A stretch of 64,000 bases of DNA from Pseudomonas flavescens (GCF_013408425.1 NZ_JACBYV010000001.1:1302001-1366000), one strand, 5' to 3'. Counted from the first letter of the stretch, positions 8,610 to 18,075 are shown. The notes: generated from the sequence alone by a model not told the origin. Numbers and translations are program-made.

Positions 8610-9227
8610 GTGGAAATCGCTTGCCTCGATCTGGAAGGAGTACTGGTCCCCGAGATCTGGATCGCCTTCGCCGAGAAGACTGGAATCGAATCCCTCAAGG
8701 CGACCACCCGGGACATTCCCGACTACGATGTCTTGATGAAGCAGCGCCTGCGTATCCTCGACGAGCATGGTCTGAAACTCTCGGATATCCAGGAAGTGAT
8801 CGCCACGCTCGAACCGCTGGAGGGCGCCGTCGAATTCGTCGACTGGCTGCGCGAGCGTTTCCAGGTGGTGATCCTTTCGGACACTTTCTATGAGTTCTCT
8901 CAGCCGCTGATGCGCCAATTGGGCTTTCCGACCCTGCTGTGCCATCGCCTGATCACCGACGATACCGACCGTGTCGTGGACTACCAACTGCGACAGAAGG
9001 ATCCCAAGCGTCAATCGGTATTGGCCTTCAAGAGCCTCTACTACCGTGTGATCGCAGCCGGCGACTCCTACAATGACACCACCATGCTCAGCGAGGCCCA
9101 TGCCGGCATCCTGTTCCATGCGCCGGAAAACGTGATCCGTGAATTTCCGCAGTTCCCGGCCGTGCACACATACGCGGACCTGAAGAACGAGTTCCTCAAG
9201 GCGTCCAATCGTCAGCTGAGTCTGTAA
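8610..9227 (+). CDS. thrH: Phosphoserine phosphatase / phosphoserine:homoserine phosphotransferase ThrH
   Basis: A 205-residue HAD-superfamily enzyme. Motif I is CLDLEGVLVPE with nucleophile Asp7, motif II is VILSDTFYEF, and motifs III/IV are AAGDSYNDTTM. The length and sequence match Pseudomonas ThrH, which dephosphorylates phosphoserine and can transfer the phosphate to homoserine. It is divergent from the cysH-type gene across a 133-bp interval. The serine link suits sulfur/cysteine metabolism next to cysB, although no operon is shared. Confidence 0.95.
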   Translation: MEIACLDLEGVLVPEIWIAFAEKTGIESLKATTRDIPDYDVLMKQRLRILDEHGLKLSDIQEVIATLEPLEGAVEFVDWLRERFQVVILSDTFYEFSQPLMRQLGFPTLLCHRLITDDTDRVVDYQLRQKDPKRQSVLAFKSLYYRVIAAGDSYNDTTMLSEAHAGILFHAPENVIREFPQFPAVHTYADLKNEFLKASNRQLSL

Positions 9228-9239
9228 CAGGATTGCCTC

Positions 9240-9259
9240 CTGCCGACGGGCGTCGGCAG
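9240..9259. terminator. Hairpin between convergent thrH and ATP-grasp genes
   Basis: CTGCCGAC-GGGC-GTCGGCAG is a perfect 8-bp stem that extends past one mismatch by three more pairs. No clear U-tract follows on either strand, so it may be a weak or factor-assisted terminator or an mRNA 3'-end stabiliser. Confidence 0.55.
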
Positions 9260-9270
9260 CAGGGCAGGGC

Positions 9271-10257
9271 TCAGATTTCAGCCACTGGAACGTGGCCGAA
9301 CAGTTCCTGAGAGAAGCGCGTGCGCTCTTCGGCGTTTTCCTGGATGCCCTTGGCGGCCAGTTCTTCAAGGCGAGCCTCCACCGCATGGGCGCGATGGGTC
9401 AGGCCGCAATCGTTGGCGATCTGGATGTTCAGGCCGGGGCGGGCGTTGAGCTCGAGAATCAGCGGGCCCTTGTCCTGGTCCAGCACCATATCCACGCCAA
9501 TGTAGCCCAGGCCGCACAGCTCGTAGCAGCCCGCGGCGAGCTTCATGAAGCCATCCCAGTTCGGCAACTGCACGCCGTCCACCGCGTTGGTGGTGTCCGG
9601 GTGCTTGGTGATCTTGTTGTTCAGCCAGGTGCCGCGCAGGGTCACGCCGGTTGCCAGATCCACGCCGACGCCGATGGCGCCTTGGTGGAGGTTGGCCTTG
9701 CCGCCCGACTGGCGGGTCGGCAGGCGCAGCATGGCCATCACCGGATAGCCCATCAGCACGATGATGCGGATATCCGGCACGCCTTCGTAGCTGATGCTCT
9801 TGAAGATGGCGTCCGGGGTCACCCGGTATTCGATCAGGGCACGATCGCGGTGTCCGCCGAGGGAGTAGAGCCCCGAGAGGATGCTGGAGATCTGCTGCTC
9901 GATTTCGGAGTGGCTGACGATCTTGCCCGACACCGTCTTGAAGCGATCCTCGAAGCGGTCGGCGATCACCAGAATGCCGTCTCCGCCGGCACCCTGGGCC
10001 GGCTTGACGACGAAATCGCTGCGCTCGCCGATGATCTTGTCGAGGTTGTCGATTTCCTTCTCGGTGGAGATCACCCCGTACATTTCCGGCACGTGAATGC
10101 CGGCCTGAATCGCCCGCTCCTTGGTGATGATCTTGTCGTCGACGATGGGGTACAGGTGCCGTTTGTTGTACTTCAGCACGTAGTCAGCATTGCGTCGGTT
10201 GATGCCCATGATGCCTTTGGCTTCAAGGGCCTTCCAGGTTTTCCAGAGACCTAGCAT
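9271..10257 (-). CDS. RimK-like alpha-L-glutamate ligase family ATP-grasp protein
   Basis: A 328-residue ATP-grasp enzyme. A central lid region carries KPAQGAGGDGILVI, and the Mg-binding end is LILELNARPGLNIQIAN, with the Glu and Asn that coordinate metal. It belongs to the family described as alpha-L-glutamate ligase-like, which forms amide bonds between a carboxylate and an amine using ATP. It is the third gene of a leftward operon and begins 4 bp after the 7TM gene ends. No signal peptide is present, so it acts in the cytoplasm. Its substrate is unknown. Confidence 0.88.
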   Translation of the reverse strand: MLGLWKTWKALEAKGIMGINRRNADYVLKYNKRHLYPIVDDKIITKERAIQAGIHVPEMYGVISTEKEIDNLDKIIGERSDFVVKPAQGAGGDGILVIADRFEDRFKTVSGKIVSHSEIEQQISSILSGLYSLGGHRDRALIEYRVTPDAIFKSISYEGVPDIRIIVLMGYPVMAMLRLPTRQSGGKANLHQGAIGVGVDLATGVTLRGTWLNNKITKHPDTTNAVDGVQLPNWDGFMKLAAGCYELCGLGYIGVDMVLDQDKGPLILELNARPGLNIQIANDCGLTHRAHAVEARLEELAAKGIQENAEERTRFSQELFGHVPVAEI

Positions 10258-10261
10258 TGGC

Positions 10262-11788
10262 TCAATCCTTCAGGAAGGCTTTGAAGCGGAACAGTTCGGT
10301 CAGGCGGTAGCCGCGGTAGCGACCCATCGCCAGCATGAAGCCCACCAGAATCAGCAGAATTGCCGGGAAGGTGAAGACGAAGTAGACCAGTTCCGGCACG
10401 CTCATCAGCAGGTGCGCGATGGTGGCGGCGAACAGGGTGCCGATGGCGACCTTGAAGGCATGGCCACCGCCACGTTCCTCCCAGGTGATCGACAGACGCT
10501 CGATGGTCATGGTCAGGATCACCATCGGGAACAGCGCCACGGACAGGCCGCGTTCGAGGCCGAGCTTGTGACTGAACAGGCTGATGGTGGCGATCAGCAC
10601 GACCACGAAGGTCAATACCACCGACAGGCGTGGCAGCATCTGCAGCTTCAGGTGCTCCAGATAGGAGCGCAGCGAGAGGCCGAGAGCGGTGATTACCGTG
10701 AACAGGAAGATGCCGAAGCCCAGCTGGGTCTCACGGAAGGCCAGGGCGATCAGCACCGGGGTGAAGGTACCCAGGGTCTGCAGGCCGCCGAGGTTGCGCA
10801 GGATCAGGATGACCAGCACGCCGATGGGGATCATCACCATGATCATGAAGGTCTGCTGGGTCTGCAGCGGCAGGCCGTACAGCGAATACTCCAGGAAGTC
10901 GGCGTCGGTGTTCTCGTCGGTCAGCTGAGCGAGGCGGATGGCGTTCATCTCGCTGTTGTTGAGGGTGAAGGTGGTGGTTGCCTGACGGCCGCCGTCGAGG
11001 GTGACCAGCGGCTCGTCACCCGTCCACCAGACCAGGCGATCGCTCGGCAGGCCTTGCTCCCCGGTTTCCGGGTTGAAGTACAGCCAGCGGTCGCCGTTGA
11101 AGCTGCGCAGCCAAAGCTCCGGGCTCTGCTGAATGTCGGCTGCCAGGCGAATGGTGTGTACGCGCTCCATCGGTACGTGGGCGATGGACAGCAGCAGTTC
11201 GACGGCCTGGGCCTTCTTGGTCGTCGAGGCATCGCCGCCGAGCAGCAGCTTGGCGTTGTCGTCATTGGTATTGTTGACGCGCTTGATGGTCTCGCTGATG
11301 AAGGTCTCGACGTCGGCCGAGTGCTGGCGAATCGGCGCCAGCAGCGCTTCCGCCGCGATCTTCTCGGGACCTTCTACCGGAATGCTGTCACGGAAGATCG
11401 GCCCTTTGGCCTTGGCCTGCTCGCCGCTGTAGCGCTTGGTCAGTACAAGGCGGTAATAAAGAGTCTGCTTGCCGCTGGCACGGCGCGCCGACCAGGTCAC
11501 CTTGCGGTTGCTGTCGGCACGGTTGACGCTCACGCCATAGTTGTTGGAGATGAAACTCTCGTTGAGGCTGACGTAATCCTGATTCAGGGGCGGCACGAAC
11601 ATCTGCAGCTTGATCGGGTCACGACCATTGGCCTGGAATTCAACGCGGGTGTCGATGTTCCACAGGTCATCGGTCTCGTCGCTGCTGACCGGAATGCCAA
11701 GCACGAATATCTGATAGGCCGTAATCGCGATCCCCAGGCTCACCAGGATGGTGATGAGGACTTTCAGGTGCAGGGTGAGAGAGCGCAT
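10262..11788 (-). CDS. Inactive transglutaminase domain fused to seven transmembrane helices
   Basis: A 508-residue membrane protein. An N-terminal TM helix (about 8-33) anchors a large extracytoplasmic region (about 35-265). Its C-terminal part resembles a transglutaminase-like domain, but the expected Cys, His and Asp positions appear replaced, for example NPETG where DP is usual. Seven hydrophobic helices follow (about 290-490). This matches the family annotated as inactive transglutaminase fused to 7 TM helices. It lies between a retropepsin-like protease and an ATP-grasp ligase with 4-bp gaps on both sides. It presumably recognises or transports a peptide that the partners process (inference). 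Confidence 0.87.
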   Translation of the reverse strand: MRSLTLHLKVLITILVSLGIAITAYQIFVLGIPVSSDETDDLWNIDTRVEFQANGRDPIKLQMFVPPLNQDYVSLNESFISNNYGVSVNRADSNRKVTWSARRASGKQTLYYRLVLTKRYSGEQAKAKGPIFRDSIPVEGPEKIAAEALLAPIRQHSADVETFISETIKRVNNTNDDNAKLLLGGDASTTKKAQAVELLLSIAHVPMERVHTIRLAADIQQSPELWLRSFNGDRWLYFNPETGEQGLPSDRLVWWTGDEPLVTLDGGRQATTTFTLNNSEMNAIRLAQLTDENTDADFLEYSLYGLPLQTQQTFMIMVMIPIGVLVILILRNLGGLQTLGTFTPVLIALAFRETQLGFGIFLFTVITALGLSLRSYLEHLKLQMLPRLSVVLTFVVVLIATISLFSHKLGLERGLSVALFPMVILTMTIERLSITWEERGGGHAFKVAIGTLFAATIAHLLMSVPELVYFVFTFPAILLILVGFMLAMGRYRGYRLTELFRFKAFLKD

Positions 11789-11792
11789 GGGA

Positions 11793-12323
11793 TTACTCGC
11801 CGGATTTTGCGGTGGTACAGGCAGGTTTCCCTGCTGCGTATTTCAAACTTGGGTCGATCAGGGCGTCGAAGCGTTTGAGCGCATCGGAGCCGATCAGTAG
11901 CGGGTATTGAAAGGCGCTACGATCGGTAAGGTTCACCTCGATCTGGCGCCTGACCCCGCCCATGCAGACGTCCAGCTCGACGACCGGGCGCGCGGTGTAG
12001 GTCTTCTCGTCATCCGAATCGACATCGCCGGCTCGCCGCTTGATCTTGCTGATGCGCGCCAATGGACGTTCGATCGGGTGCGCATGGGCATCGTCGATGG
12101 CCAGATAGAACCGCACCCAGCGCTCGCCGTCACGTTTGAAGCGTTCGATGTCACGAGCGCTGAGCGAAGCGGTCTGGGCGCCGGTATCGAGCTTGGCGGC
12201 CACCTCCACGTCGATGTCGAGGCTGACGTATTCGTTCAGGCCGTAGATGGTCTTGTCCGCTGCCACGGCGAAGCCGGGCAGGAGCAATAGGCAGAAAAGC
12301 AGGGGAAGGGGCTTGAGTCTCAT
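11793..12323 (-). CDS. Retropepsin-like protease (DUF785/RimB-like 'ATP-dependent zinc protease' family), secreted
   Basis: A 176-residue protein with a signal peptide (about 1-21, ending AVA) and a single pepsin-like half-domain. The catalytic-type motif is KLDTGAQTASL, with Asp46-Thr-Gly-Ala. The family name 'ATP-dependent zinc protease' is historical; the fold is that of dimeric retropepsins. The start at 12323 was chosen because the signal peptide begins there. It is first in the trio, so the protease is exported while the ligase stays in the cytoplasm. Confidence 0.88.
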   Translation of the reverse strand: MRLKPLPLLFCLLLLPGFAVAADKTIYGLNEYVSLDIDVEVAAKLDTGAQTASLSARDIERFKRDGERWVRFYLAIDDAHAHPIERPLARISKIKRRAGDVDSDDEKTYTARPVVELDVCMGGVRRQIEVNLTDRSAFQYPLLIGSDALKRFDALIDPSLKYAAGKPACTTAKSGE

Positions 12324-12530
12324 AAATCCTGTCGGGTGGATCGCGATCGGTAGAGCGAATCTCGGGCAGGGCCGCCGTTCGCTGGCTTGGAGTCTAGCAG
12401 GCGCCCTGAGACACCCCGTCCAGGCATGGATGGCGCGCATTCTAACATGGGGTTTTTCCGTGGTGACAGACGGTTTTCCGCCTTTCTATGTCTGCCTGTT
12501 ATTGGTCGCGCTTATGGCAGTGCTGGGCCT

Positions 12531-12542
12531 ATTGTCGACAAT
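12531..12542. promoter_or_regulatory. Palindromic operator 1 of the prp operon
   Basis: ATTGTCGACAAT is a perfect 12-bp palindrome in the prp promoter region. Short perfect palindromes of this form are typical of FCD-subfamily GntR regulators such as the one encoded just downstream. A near copy lies 74 bp away. Confidence 0.65.
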
Positions 12543-12604
12543 GCTATTTTTGGTTTGTGTGTTCATGGCTTTTTATCTATCGTTGCTGAACGAAACTCTA
12601 TCGA

Positions 12605-12616
12605 TGTGTCGACAAT
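12605..12616. promoter_or_regulatory. Operator 2 of the prp operon
   Basis: TGTGTCGACAAT shares 10 of 12 bases with operator 1, including the GTCGACAAT core. It lies just upstream of the AGGAG ribosome site. The centre-to-centre distance of 74 bp is close to seven helical turns, which would allow looping by one repressor. Confidence 0.6.
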
Positions 12617-12631
12617 ATGCAGGAGTCAAGT

Positions 12632-13339
12632 GTGTTTGCCCTGACCGCCGAGCAGGATGCGGAGACTCGCTCCGAACAGGTATTTCGCCGTATCCAGGCG
12701 GCCATCGTGAAAGGCGAGATCGCCCCCGGCAGCAAAATCTCCGAACCCGAACTGGCGCGCACCTACGGGATCAGTCGGGGCCCGCTGCGCGAGGCGATTC
12801 ATCGCCTTGAGGGGCAGCGCCTGCTGGTGCGTATTCCTCACGTTGGCGCGCGAGTGGTATCGCTCGACCGTGACGAGCTGATCGAGCTCTACGAAATCCG
12901 TGAATCGCTCGAGGGCATGGCCTGTCGCCTAGCTGCCGAGCGCATGAGCGAAGCCGAGATCGACGATCTGCGCCGCGTGCTGGATACCCACGAGCGCGAT
13001 GAGGCCTTCCAGGCTGGCGTGGGCTACTACCAGCAGGAAGGGGATTTCGACTTCCATTATCGGATCATCCACGGCAGCGGCAACCGTACCCTGGTGAAGA
13101 TGCTCTGCGGCGAGCTCTATCAACTGGTGCGCATGTACCGCATCCAGTTTTCCGCCACGCCCAACCGCCCACCCCAGGCGTTCGCCGAACACCACCGTAT
13201 TCTCGATGCCATCGCCGATCGTGACGGCGAACTGGCAGAGCTGCTGATGCGTCGTCACATCGGTGCATCCAGACGCAATATCGAGCGTCACTATCAAGGC
13301 GCCCATCCTTCCACCGTGAAATCCCGAGGAACGTCATGA
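12632..13339 (+). CDS. GntR-family (FCD) regulator of the prp operon
   Basis: A 235-residue regulator with an N-terminal winged HTH (about 12-75; [20 protein letters not shown] is the HTH core) and an all-helical FCD ligand domain whose metal-ligand histidines are seen in [13 protein letters not shown] and FAEHHRIL. The chosen start is GTG 12632, because AGGAG lies 6 nt upstream; the in-frame ATG at 12617 abuts operator 2 and lacks a ribosome site. Its TGA overlaps the prpB ATG. By position it is the propionate/2-methylcitrate-responsive repressor (PrpR in other pseudomonads). Confidence 0.85.
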   Translation: MFALTAEQDAETRSEQVFRRIQAAIVKGEIAPGSKISEPELARTYGISRGPLREAIHRLEGQRLLVRIPHVGARVVSLDRDELIELYEIRESLEGMACRLAAERMSEAEIDDLRRVLDTHERDEAFQAGVGYYQQEGDFDFHYRIIHGSGNRTLVKMLCGELYQLVRMYRIQFSATPNRPPQAFAEHHRILDAIADRDGELAELLMRRHIGASRRNIERHYQGAHPSTVKSRGTS

Positions 13340-14220
13340 GTCAGAGCACGCCAGGCCGGCGCTTTCGCGATGCGATCGCCAGTGAACAGCCGCTGCAAGT
13401 CGTCGGAGCCATCAATGCCAACCATGCACTGCTGGCCAAGCGCGCCGGTTTCAAGGCCATCTATCTTTCCGGTGGTGGGGTCGCGGCCGGGTCGCTGGGG
13501 CTGCCGGATCTGGGTATCAACACCCTGGACGACGTATTGATCGATGTGCGTCGTATCACCGACGTGTGCGATTTGCCGCTGCTGGTCGATATCGACACGG
13601 GCTTCGGCCCGTCAGCCTTCAACATCGAGCGCACCATCAAGAGCCTGATCAAGGCCGGTGCTGCCGCTGCGCACATCGAGGATCAGGTGGGTGCCAAGCG
13701 TTGTGGCCATCGCCCCGGCAAGGAAATCGTCTCGCTCGAGGAAATGGTCGACCGCGTGAAGGCCGCCGCAGATGCCAAAACCGACCCGAATTTCTTTCTG
13801 ATCGCCCGTACCGACGCCATTCAGGCCGAAGGGGTGGAGGCCGCCATAGAGCGCTGCCAGCGTTACGTCGAAGCGGGCGCCGACGGCATCTTCGCCGAAG
13901 CGGCTTATGACCTGCCGACTTACCAGCGCTTTGTCGATGCCCTGAAGGTGCCGGTACTGGCCAACATCACCGAGTTCGGTGCCACGCCATTGTTCACCCG
14001 GGACGAGCTCGCTTCGGCAGGCGTGGCCATCCAGCTCTATCCGCTGTCTGCCTTCCGCGCAGCCAACAAGGCCGCTGAAACGGTTTATTCCGCCATTCGC
14101 CAGGATGGCCATCAGCAGGCTGTCATCGAGCTGATGCAAACCCGTGCTGAACTGTACGAGCGCATTGGCTACCACGCCTTCGAGCAGAAGCTGGATGCGT
14201 TATTCGCTGCAAAGAAGTGA
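13336..14220 (+). CDS. prpB: 2-methylisocitrate lyase PrpB
   Basis: A 294-residue member of the isocitrate lyase/PEP mutase family. It cleaves 2-methylisocitrate to pyruvate and succinate. The active-site motif KRCGH (catalytic Cys123) and the metal/substrate segment VDIDTGFG are visible. Its start overlaps the regulator stop by ATGA, so it is translationally coupled to the GntR gene. Confidence 0.96.
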   Translation: MSQSTPGRRFRDAIASEQPLQVVGAINANHALLAKRAGFKAIYLSGGGVAAGSLGLPDLGINTLDDVLIDVRRITDVCDLPLLVDIDTGFGPSAFNIERTIKSLIKAGAAAAHIEDQVGAKRCGHRPGKEIVSLEEMVDRVKAAADAKTDPNFFLIARTDAIQAEGVEAAIERCQRYVEAGADGIFAEAAYDLPTYQRFVDALKVPVLANITEFGATPLFTRDELASAGVAIQLYPLSAFRAANKAAETVYSAIRQDGHQQAVIELMQTRAELYERIGYHAFEQKLDALFAAKK

Positions 14221-14253
14221 TTATCCGGCAGGGCCGTACGGCGCCCCGCTCAT

Positions 14254-14262
14254 AACAATAAA
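14254..14262 (+). promoter_or_regulatory. Candidate Crc/Hfq CA motif before prpC
   Basis: AACAATAAA contains AACAATAA, a perfect match to the AAYAAYAA motif recognised in Pseudomonas mRNAs by Hfq with Crc. It lies in the prpB-prpC gap, 30 nt before the prpC start, so it could mediate catabolite repression of propionate use. Confidence 0.4.
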
Positions 14263-14291
14263 TAGTCCCCAGTGGCTGAGAGGAGATACCG

Positions 14292-15452
14292 ATGACTGCT
14301 ACCGATAATGCCGTCCCCGGCTTCAAGCCGAAGAAGTCCGTTGCCCTCAGCGGTACGGCTGCCGGCAATACCGCGCTGTGCACCGTCGGCCGTACCGGCA
14401 ATGACCTGCACTACCGTGGCTATGACATCCTCGATGTCGCCACCACCTGCGAGTTCGAGGAAATCGCCCATTTGCTGGTGCACGGCAAGCTGCCGACGGC
14501 TGCCGAGTTGGCTGGCTACAAGGCGAAACTCAAGGCGTTGCGTGGTCTGCCAGCCGCGCTGAAAACTGCGCTGGAGCAGTTGCCGCCTTCTGCCCATCCG
14601 ATGGATGTGATGCGCACGGGCGTATCGGTCCTGGGCTGCCTGATGCCGGAGAAGGACGACCATAATCACCCTGGTGCCCGCGACATTGCCGACAAGCTGA
14701 TGGCCTCGCTCGGCTCGATGCTGCTCTATTGGTACCACTTCAGCCACAACGGCAAGCGTATCGAGGTCGAGACCGACGACGACTCCATCGGTGGCCACTT
14801 CCTTCATCTGTTGCACGGTGAGGCGCCCGGCGAATCCTGGGTGCGCGCCATGCACACCTCGCTGATCCTGTATGCCGAGCACGAATTCAACGCCTCGACC
14901 TTCACCACCCGGGTGATCGCCGGTACCGGCTCGGACATGTTCTCCGCCATCGCGGGTGGCATTGGTGCGTTGCGTGGGCCGAAACACGGCGGCGCCAACG
15001 AGGTGGCCTTCGAGATCCAGAAACGCTATGACACGCCGGACGAAGCCGAGGCCGATATCCGCGCGCGGGTCGAGAAAAAGGAAGTGGTGATCGGCTTCGG
15101 CCACCCGGTCTACACCGTGAGTGACCCGCGCAACAAGGTGATCAAGGAAGTCGCCCGCGAGCTGTCGGCCGAGCAGGGCAACAGCAAGATGTTCGATATT
15201 GCCGAGCGTCTGGAAACCATCATGTGGGACATCAAGAAGATGTTCCCCAACCTCGACTGGTTCAGTGCCGTCAGCTACCACACCATGGGCGTGCCCACTG
15301 CCATGTTCACGCCGCTGTTCGTCATTGCCCGCACGTCGGGCTGGGCCAGTCATGTCATCGAGCAACGCATCGACGGCAAGATCATCCGCCCGAGCGCCAA
15401 CTACACAGGCCCCGAAGACCTGACGTTCGTGCCGCTCAAGGATCGCCAATAA
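14292..15452 (+). CDS. prpC: 2-methylcitrate synthase PrpC
   Basis: A 386-residue citrate synthase-fold enzyme that condenses propionyl-CoA with oxaloacetate. Catalytic His residues are visible in [12 protein letters not shown] and GFGHPVY, and a catalytic Asp region lies towards the C-terminus. GAGAGGAG lies 9 nt upstream of the ATG. It is the second enzyme gene of the operon and is followed after one base by acnD. Confidence 0.96.
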   Translation: MTATDNAVPGFKPKKSVALSGTAAGNTALCTVGRTGNDLHYRGYDILDVATTCEFEEIAHLLVHGKLPTAAELAGYKAKLKALRGLPAALKTALEQLPPSAHPMDVMRTGVSVLGCLMPEKDDHNHPGARDIADKLMASLGSMLLYWYHFSHNGKRIEVETDDDSIGGHFLHLLHGEAPGESWVRAMHTSLILYAEHEFNASTFTTRVIAGTGSDMFSAIAGGIGALRGPKHGGANEVAFEIQKRYDTPDEAEADIRARVEKKEVVIGFGHPVYTVSDPRNKVIKEVARELSAEQGNSKMFDIAERLETIMWDIKKMFPNLDWFSAVSYHTMGVPTAMFTPLFVIARTSGWASHVIEQRIDGKIIRPSANYTGPEDLTFVPLKDRQ

Positions 15453-15453
15453 C

Positions 15454-18075
15454 ATGACCACGACCGTGAATACCCAGTACCGCAAGGCACTGGCGGGCAC
15501 TGCGCTGGATTACTTCGATGCCCGCGAGGCGATCGATGCGATCCAGCCTGGTGCCTACGCCAAGCTGCCCTATACCTCCCGCGTGCTGGCAGAACAGCTG
15601 GTGCGCCGCTGCGAGCCGGGCCTGCTCACCGACGCACTCAAGCAGCTGATCGAGCGCAAGCGCGATCTGGATTTTCCGTGGTACCCGGCGCGCGTGGTCT
15701 GCCATGACATTCTTGGCCAGACCGCACTGGTCGATTTGGCCGGCTTGCGCGATGCCATCGCGCAAAGGGGCGGCGACCCCGCCAAGGTCAACCCGGTGGT
15801 GCCGACCCAGCTGATCGTCGACCATTCCCTGGCCGTCGAGGCGGCGGGCTTCGACCCCGATGCCTTCGAGAAGAACCGCGCCATCGAGGATCGTCGCAAC
15901 GAGGATCGCTTCCATTTCATCGAGTGGACCAAGACGGCGTTCAAGAACGTCGATGTGATCCCGGCTGGCAACGGCATCATGCATCAGATCAACCTGGAGA
16001 AAATGAGCCCGGTGATTCAGGCGCGTGGTGGACTGGCGTTCCCTGACACCTGTGTCGGCACCGACTCGCATACCCCGCACGTCGACGCACTGGGCGTGAT
16101 CGCCATCGGTGTCGGCGGCCTGGAAGCGGAGACCGTGATGCTCGGTCATCCGTCGATGATGCGCCTGCCCGATATCGTCGGTGTCGAACTCACGGGCAAG
16201 CGTCGACCTGGCATCACCGCCACGGACATCGTCCTGGCCATTACCGAGTTCCTGCGCAAGGAACGCGTGGTGGGCGCCTGGGTGGAGTTCTTTGGCGACG
16301 GGGCGGATAGCCTGTCCATCGGCGACCGGGCGACCATCTCCAACATGTGCCCGGAATATGGCGCCACGGCAGCGATGTTCTACATCGATCAGCAGACCAT
16401 CGAGTACCTCACGCTCACCGGTCGCGAGCCCGAGCAGGTGGCGTTGGTGGAGCATTACGCGAAGACCCTTGGGCTCTGGAGCAGCGCGCTGAAAACCGCC
16501 GAGTACGAGCGCGTGCTGACATTCGACCTGAGTAGCGTGGTGCGCAACATGGCCGGCCCGAGCAACCCGCACAAACGCTTGCCAACCTCGGCATTGCAGG
16601 AGCGGGGTATCGCTGACGGTGCCAAGCTGGCGTCAGCCAGAGCCGAGGAAGCCGGCGGGCAATTGCCCGATGGTGCGGTGATCATCGCTGCCATCACCAG
16701 TTGCACCAATACCTCGAACCCGCGAAACGTGATCGCCGCTGGCCTTGTGGCGAAAAAGGCCAATGCCCTGGGCCTGGTTCGCAAGCCATGGGTGAAGACG
16801 TCATTCGCGCCTGGCTCCAAGGTCGCCCGGCTGTACCTGGAAGAGGCGGGGTTGCTGACCGAGCTGGAGCAGCTCGGTTTTGGCATCGTCGCTTACGCCT
16901 GCACCACCTGTAACGGTATGTCTGGCGCGCTGGAGCCGAACATCCAGCAGGAAATCATCGCGCGTGATCTGTATGCCACGGCCGTGCTGTCGGGCAACCG
17001 TAACTTCGATGGGCGTATCCACCCCTACGCCAAGCAGGCTTTTCTGGCTTCGCCGCCGCTGGTGGTGGCATACGCCATCGCCGGCACCGTGCGCTTCGAT
17101 ATCGAGCAGGATGTGCTGGGCTACGATCAGGTTGGCGGCCCGATCACGCTCAAGGATCTGTGGCCGAGCGACGAAGAAATCGACGCCATCGTCGCCACTG
17201 CGGTTAAGCCGGAGCAGTTCAAGCAGGTCTACATTCCGATGTTCGATCTGGGCACCGTGCAGGAAGCCGAAAGTCCGCTTTACGAATGGCGCCAGGCGTC
17301 CACCTACATCCGTCGGCCACCCTACTGGGAAGGCGCTCTGGCGGGGGAACGTACCCTCAAGGGCATGCGTCCGCTGGCGATCCTGCCGGACAACATCACC
17401 ACCGATCATCTGTCGCCCTCGAATGCCATCCTGGCCGATTCGGCCGCTGGCGAGTACCTGACGAAAATGGGCTTGCCAGAGGAGGACTTCAATTCCTATG
17501 CCACCCACCGCGGCGACCATCTGACCGCGCAGCGTGCGACCTTCGCCAATCCGCAACTGGTCAACGAGATGGCCGTTGTCGATGGCCAGGTGAAAAAGGG
17601 CTCGCTGGCTCGCGTCGAGCCGCAAGGTACGGTAATGCGCATGTGGGAAGCGATCGAAACCTACATGAACCGCAAGCAGAACCTGATCATCGTTGCCGGC
17701 GCCGACTATGGCCAGGGCTCTTCCCGAGACTGGGCGGCCAAGGGGGTGCGCCTGGCGGGCGTGGAAGTGATCGTCGCCGAAGGTTTCGAGCGCATCCACC
17801 GTACCAATCTGGTGGGCATGGGCGTGCTGCCGGTGGAGTTCAAGCCGGGCACCACGCGCCTGACCCTCGGCCTGGATGGCACCGAAACCTATGACATCGA
17901 AGGTGAGCCCTCGCCAGGCTGCGATCTGACACTGATCATCCATCGCGGCGAGGCTGGCGTGGTCAGGGTTCCGGTGACCTGTCGCCTGGACACGGCCGCC
18001 GAGGTGAAGGTCTACAACGCCGGGGGCGTGTTGCAGCGTTTTGCCAAGGATTTCCTCGAAGGCGCCGTGGCTTGA
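15454..18075 (+). CDS. acnD: Fe/S-dependent 2-methylcitrate dehydratase AcnD
   Basis: An 873-residue aconitase-superfamily enzyme. The [4Fe-4S] ligands are seen as Cys in AAITSCTNTSNP and the pair in CTTCNGMSG. The C-terminal swivel domain contains YGQGSSRDWAAKG. It dehydrates 2-methylcitrate to 2-methylaconitate and works with PrpF. Its ATG follows the prpC stop immediately, and the partial CA-like string AATAACAT overlaps the start. It is the only 2-methylcitrate dehydratase here because prpD is absent. Confidence 0.96.
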   Translation: MTTTVNTQYRKALAGTALDYFDAREAIDAIQPGAYAKLPYTSRVLAEQLVRRCEPGLLTDALKQLIERKRDLDFPWYPARVVCHDILGQTALVDLAGLRDAIAQRGGDPAKVNPVVPTQLIVDHSLAVEAAGFDPDAFEKNRAIEDRRNEDRFHFIEWTKTAFKNVDVIPAGNGIMHQINLEKMSPVIQARGGLAFPDTCVGTDSHTPHVDALGVIAIGVGGLEAETVMLGHPSMMRLPDIVGVELTGKRRPGITATDIVLAITEFLRKERVVGAWVEFFGDGADSLSIGDRATISNMCPEYGATAAMFYIDQQTIEYLTLTGREPEQVALVEHYAKTLGLWSSALKTAEYERVLTFDLSSVVRNMAGPSNPHKRLPTSALQERGIADGAKLASARAEEAGGQLPDGAVIIAAITSCTNTSNPRNVIAAGLVAKKANALGLVRKPWVKTSFAPGSKVARLYLEEAGLLTELEQLGFGIVAYACTTCNGMSGALEPNIQQEIIARDLYATAVLSGNRNFDGRIHPYAKQAFLASPPLVVAYAIAGTVRFDIEQDVLGYDQVGGPITLKDLWPSDEEIDAIVATAVKPEQFKQVYIPMFDLGTVQEAESPLYEWRQASTYIRRPPYWEGALAGERTLKGMRPLAILPDNITTDHLSPSNAILADSAAGEYLTKMGLPEEDFNSYATHRGDHLTAQRATFANPQLVNEMAVVDGQVKKGSLARVEPQGTVMRMWEAIETYMNRKQNLIIVAGADYGQGSSRDWAAKGVRLAGVEVIVAEGFERIHRTNLVGMGVLPVEFKPGTTRLTLGLDGTETYDIEGEPSPGCDLTLIIHRGEAGVVRVPVTCRLDTAAEVKVYNAGGVLQRFAKDFLEGAVA

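Larger units (their letters stand above)
12324..12631. promoter_or_regulatory. Divergent intergenic region between protease trio and prp operon
   Basis: A 308-bp region without a gene. On the minus strand, TAGAAT (12444-12439) with CTGTCA about 19 bp upstream is a tentative promoter for the protease trio. On the plus side it carries the two GTCGAC-centred operators described separately, and AGGAG at 12621-12625, which sets the GntR start. Confidence 0.45.

Noticed and set aside
10190-11878. A 562-codon plus-strand frame opposite the 7TM gene
   Set aside because: The Gln/Asp/His-rich translation is typical of an antisense frame; the minus strand gene has clear membrane topology and fits its operon.
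12617-12619. ATG start for the GntR gene
   Set aside because: It abuts operator 2 and has no ribosome site, whereas GTG 12632 has AGGAG at 6 nt.
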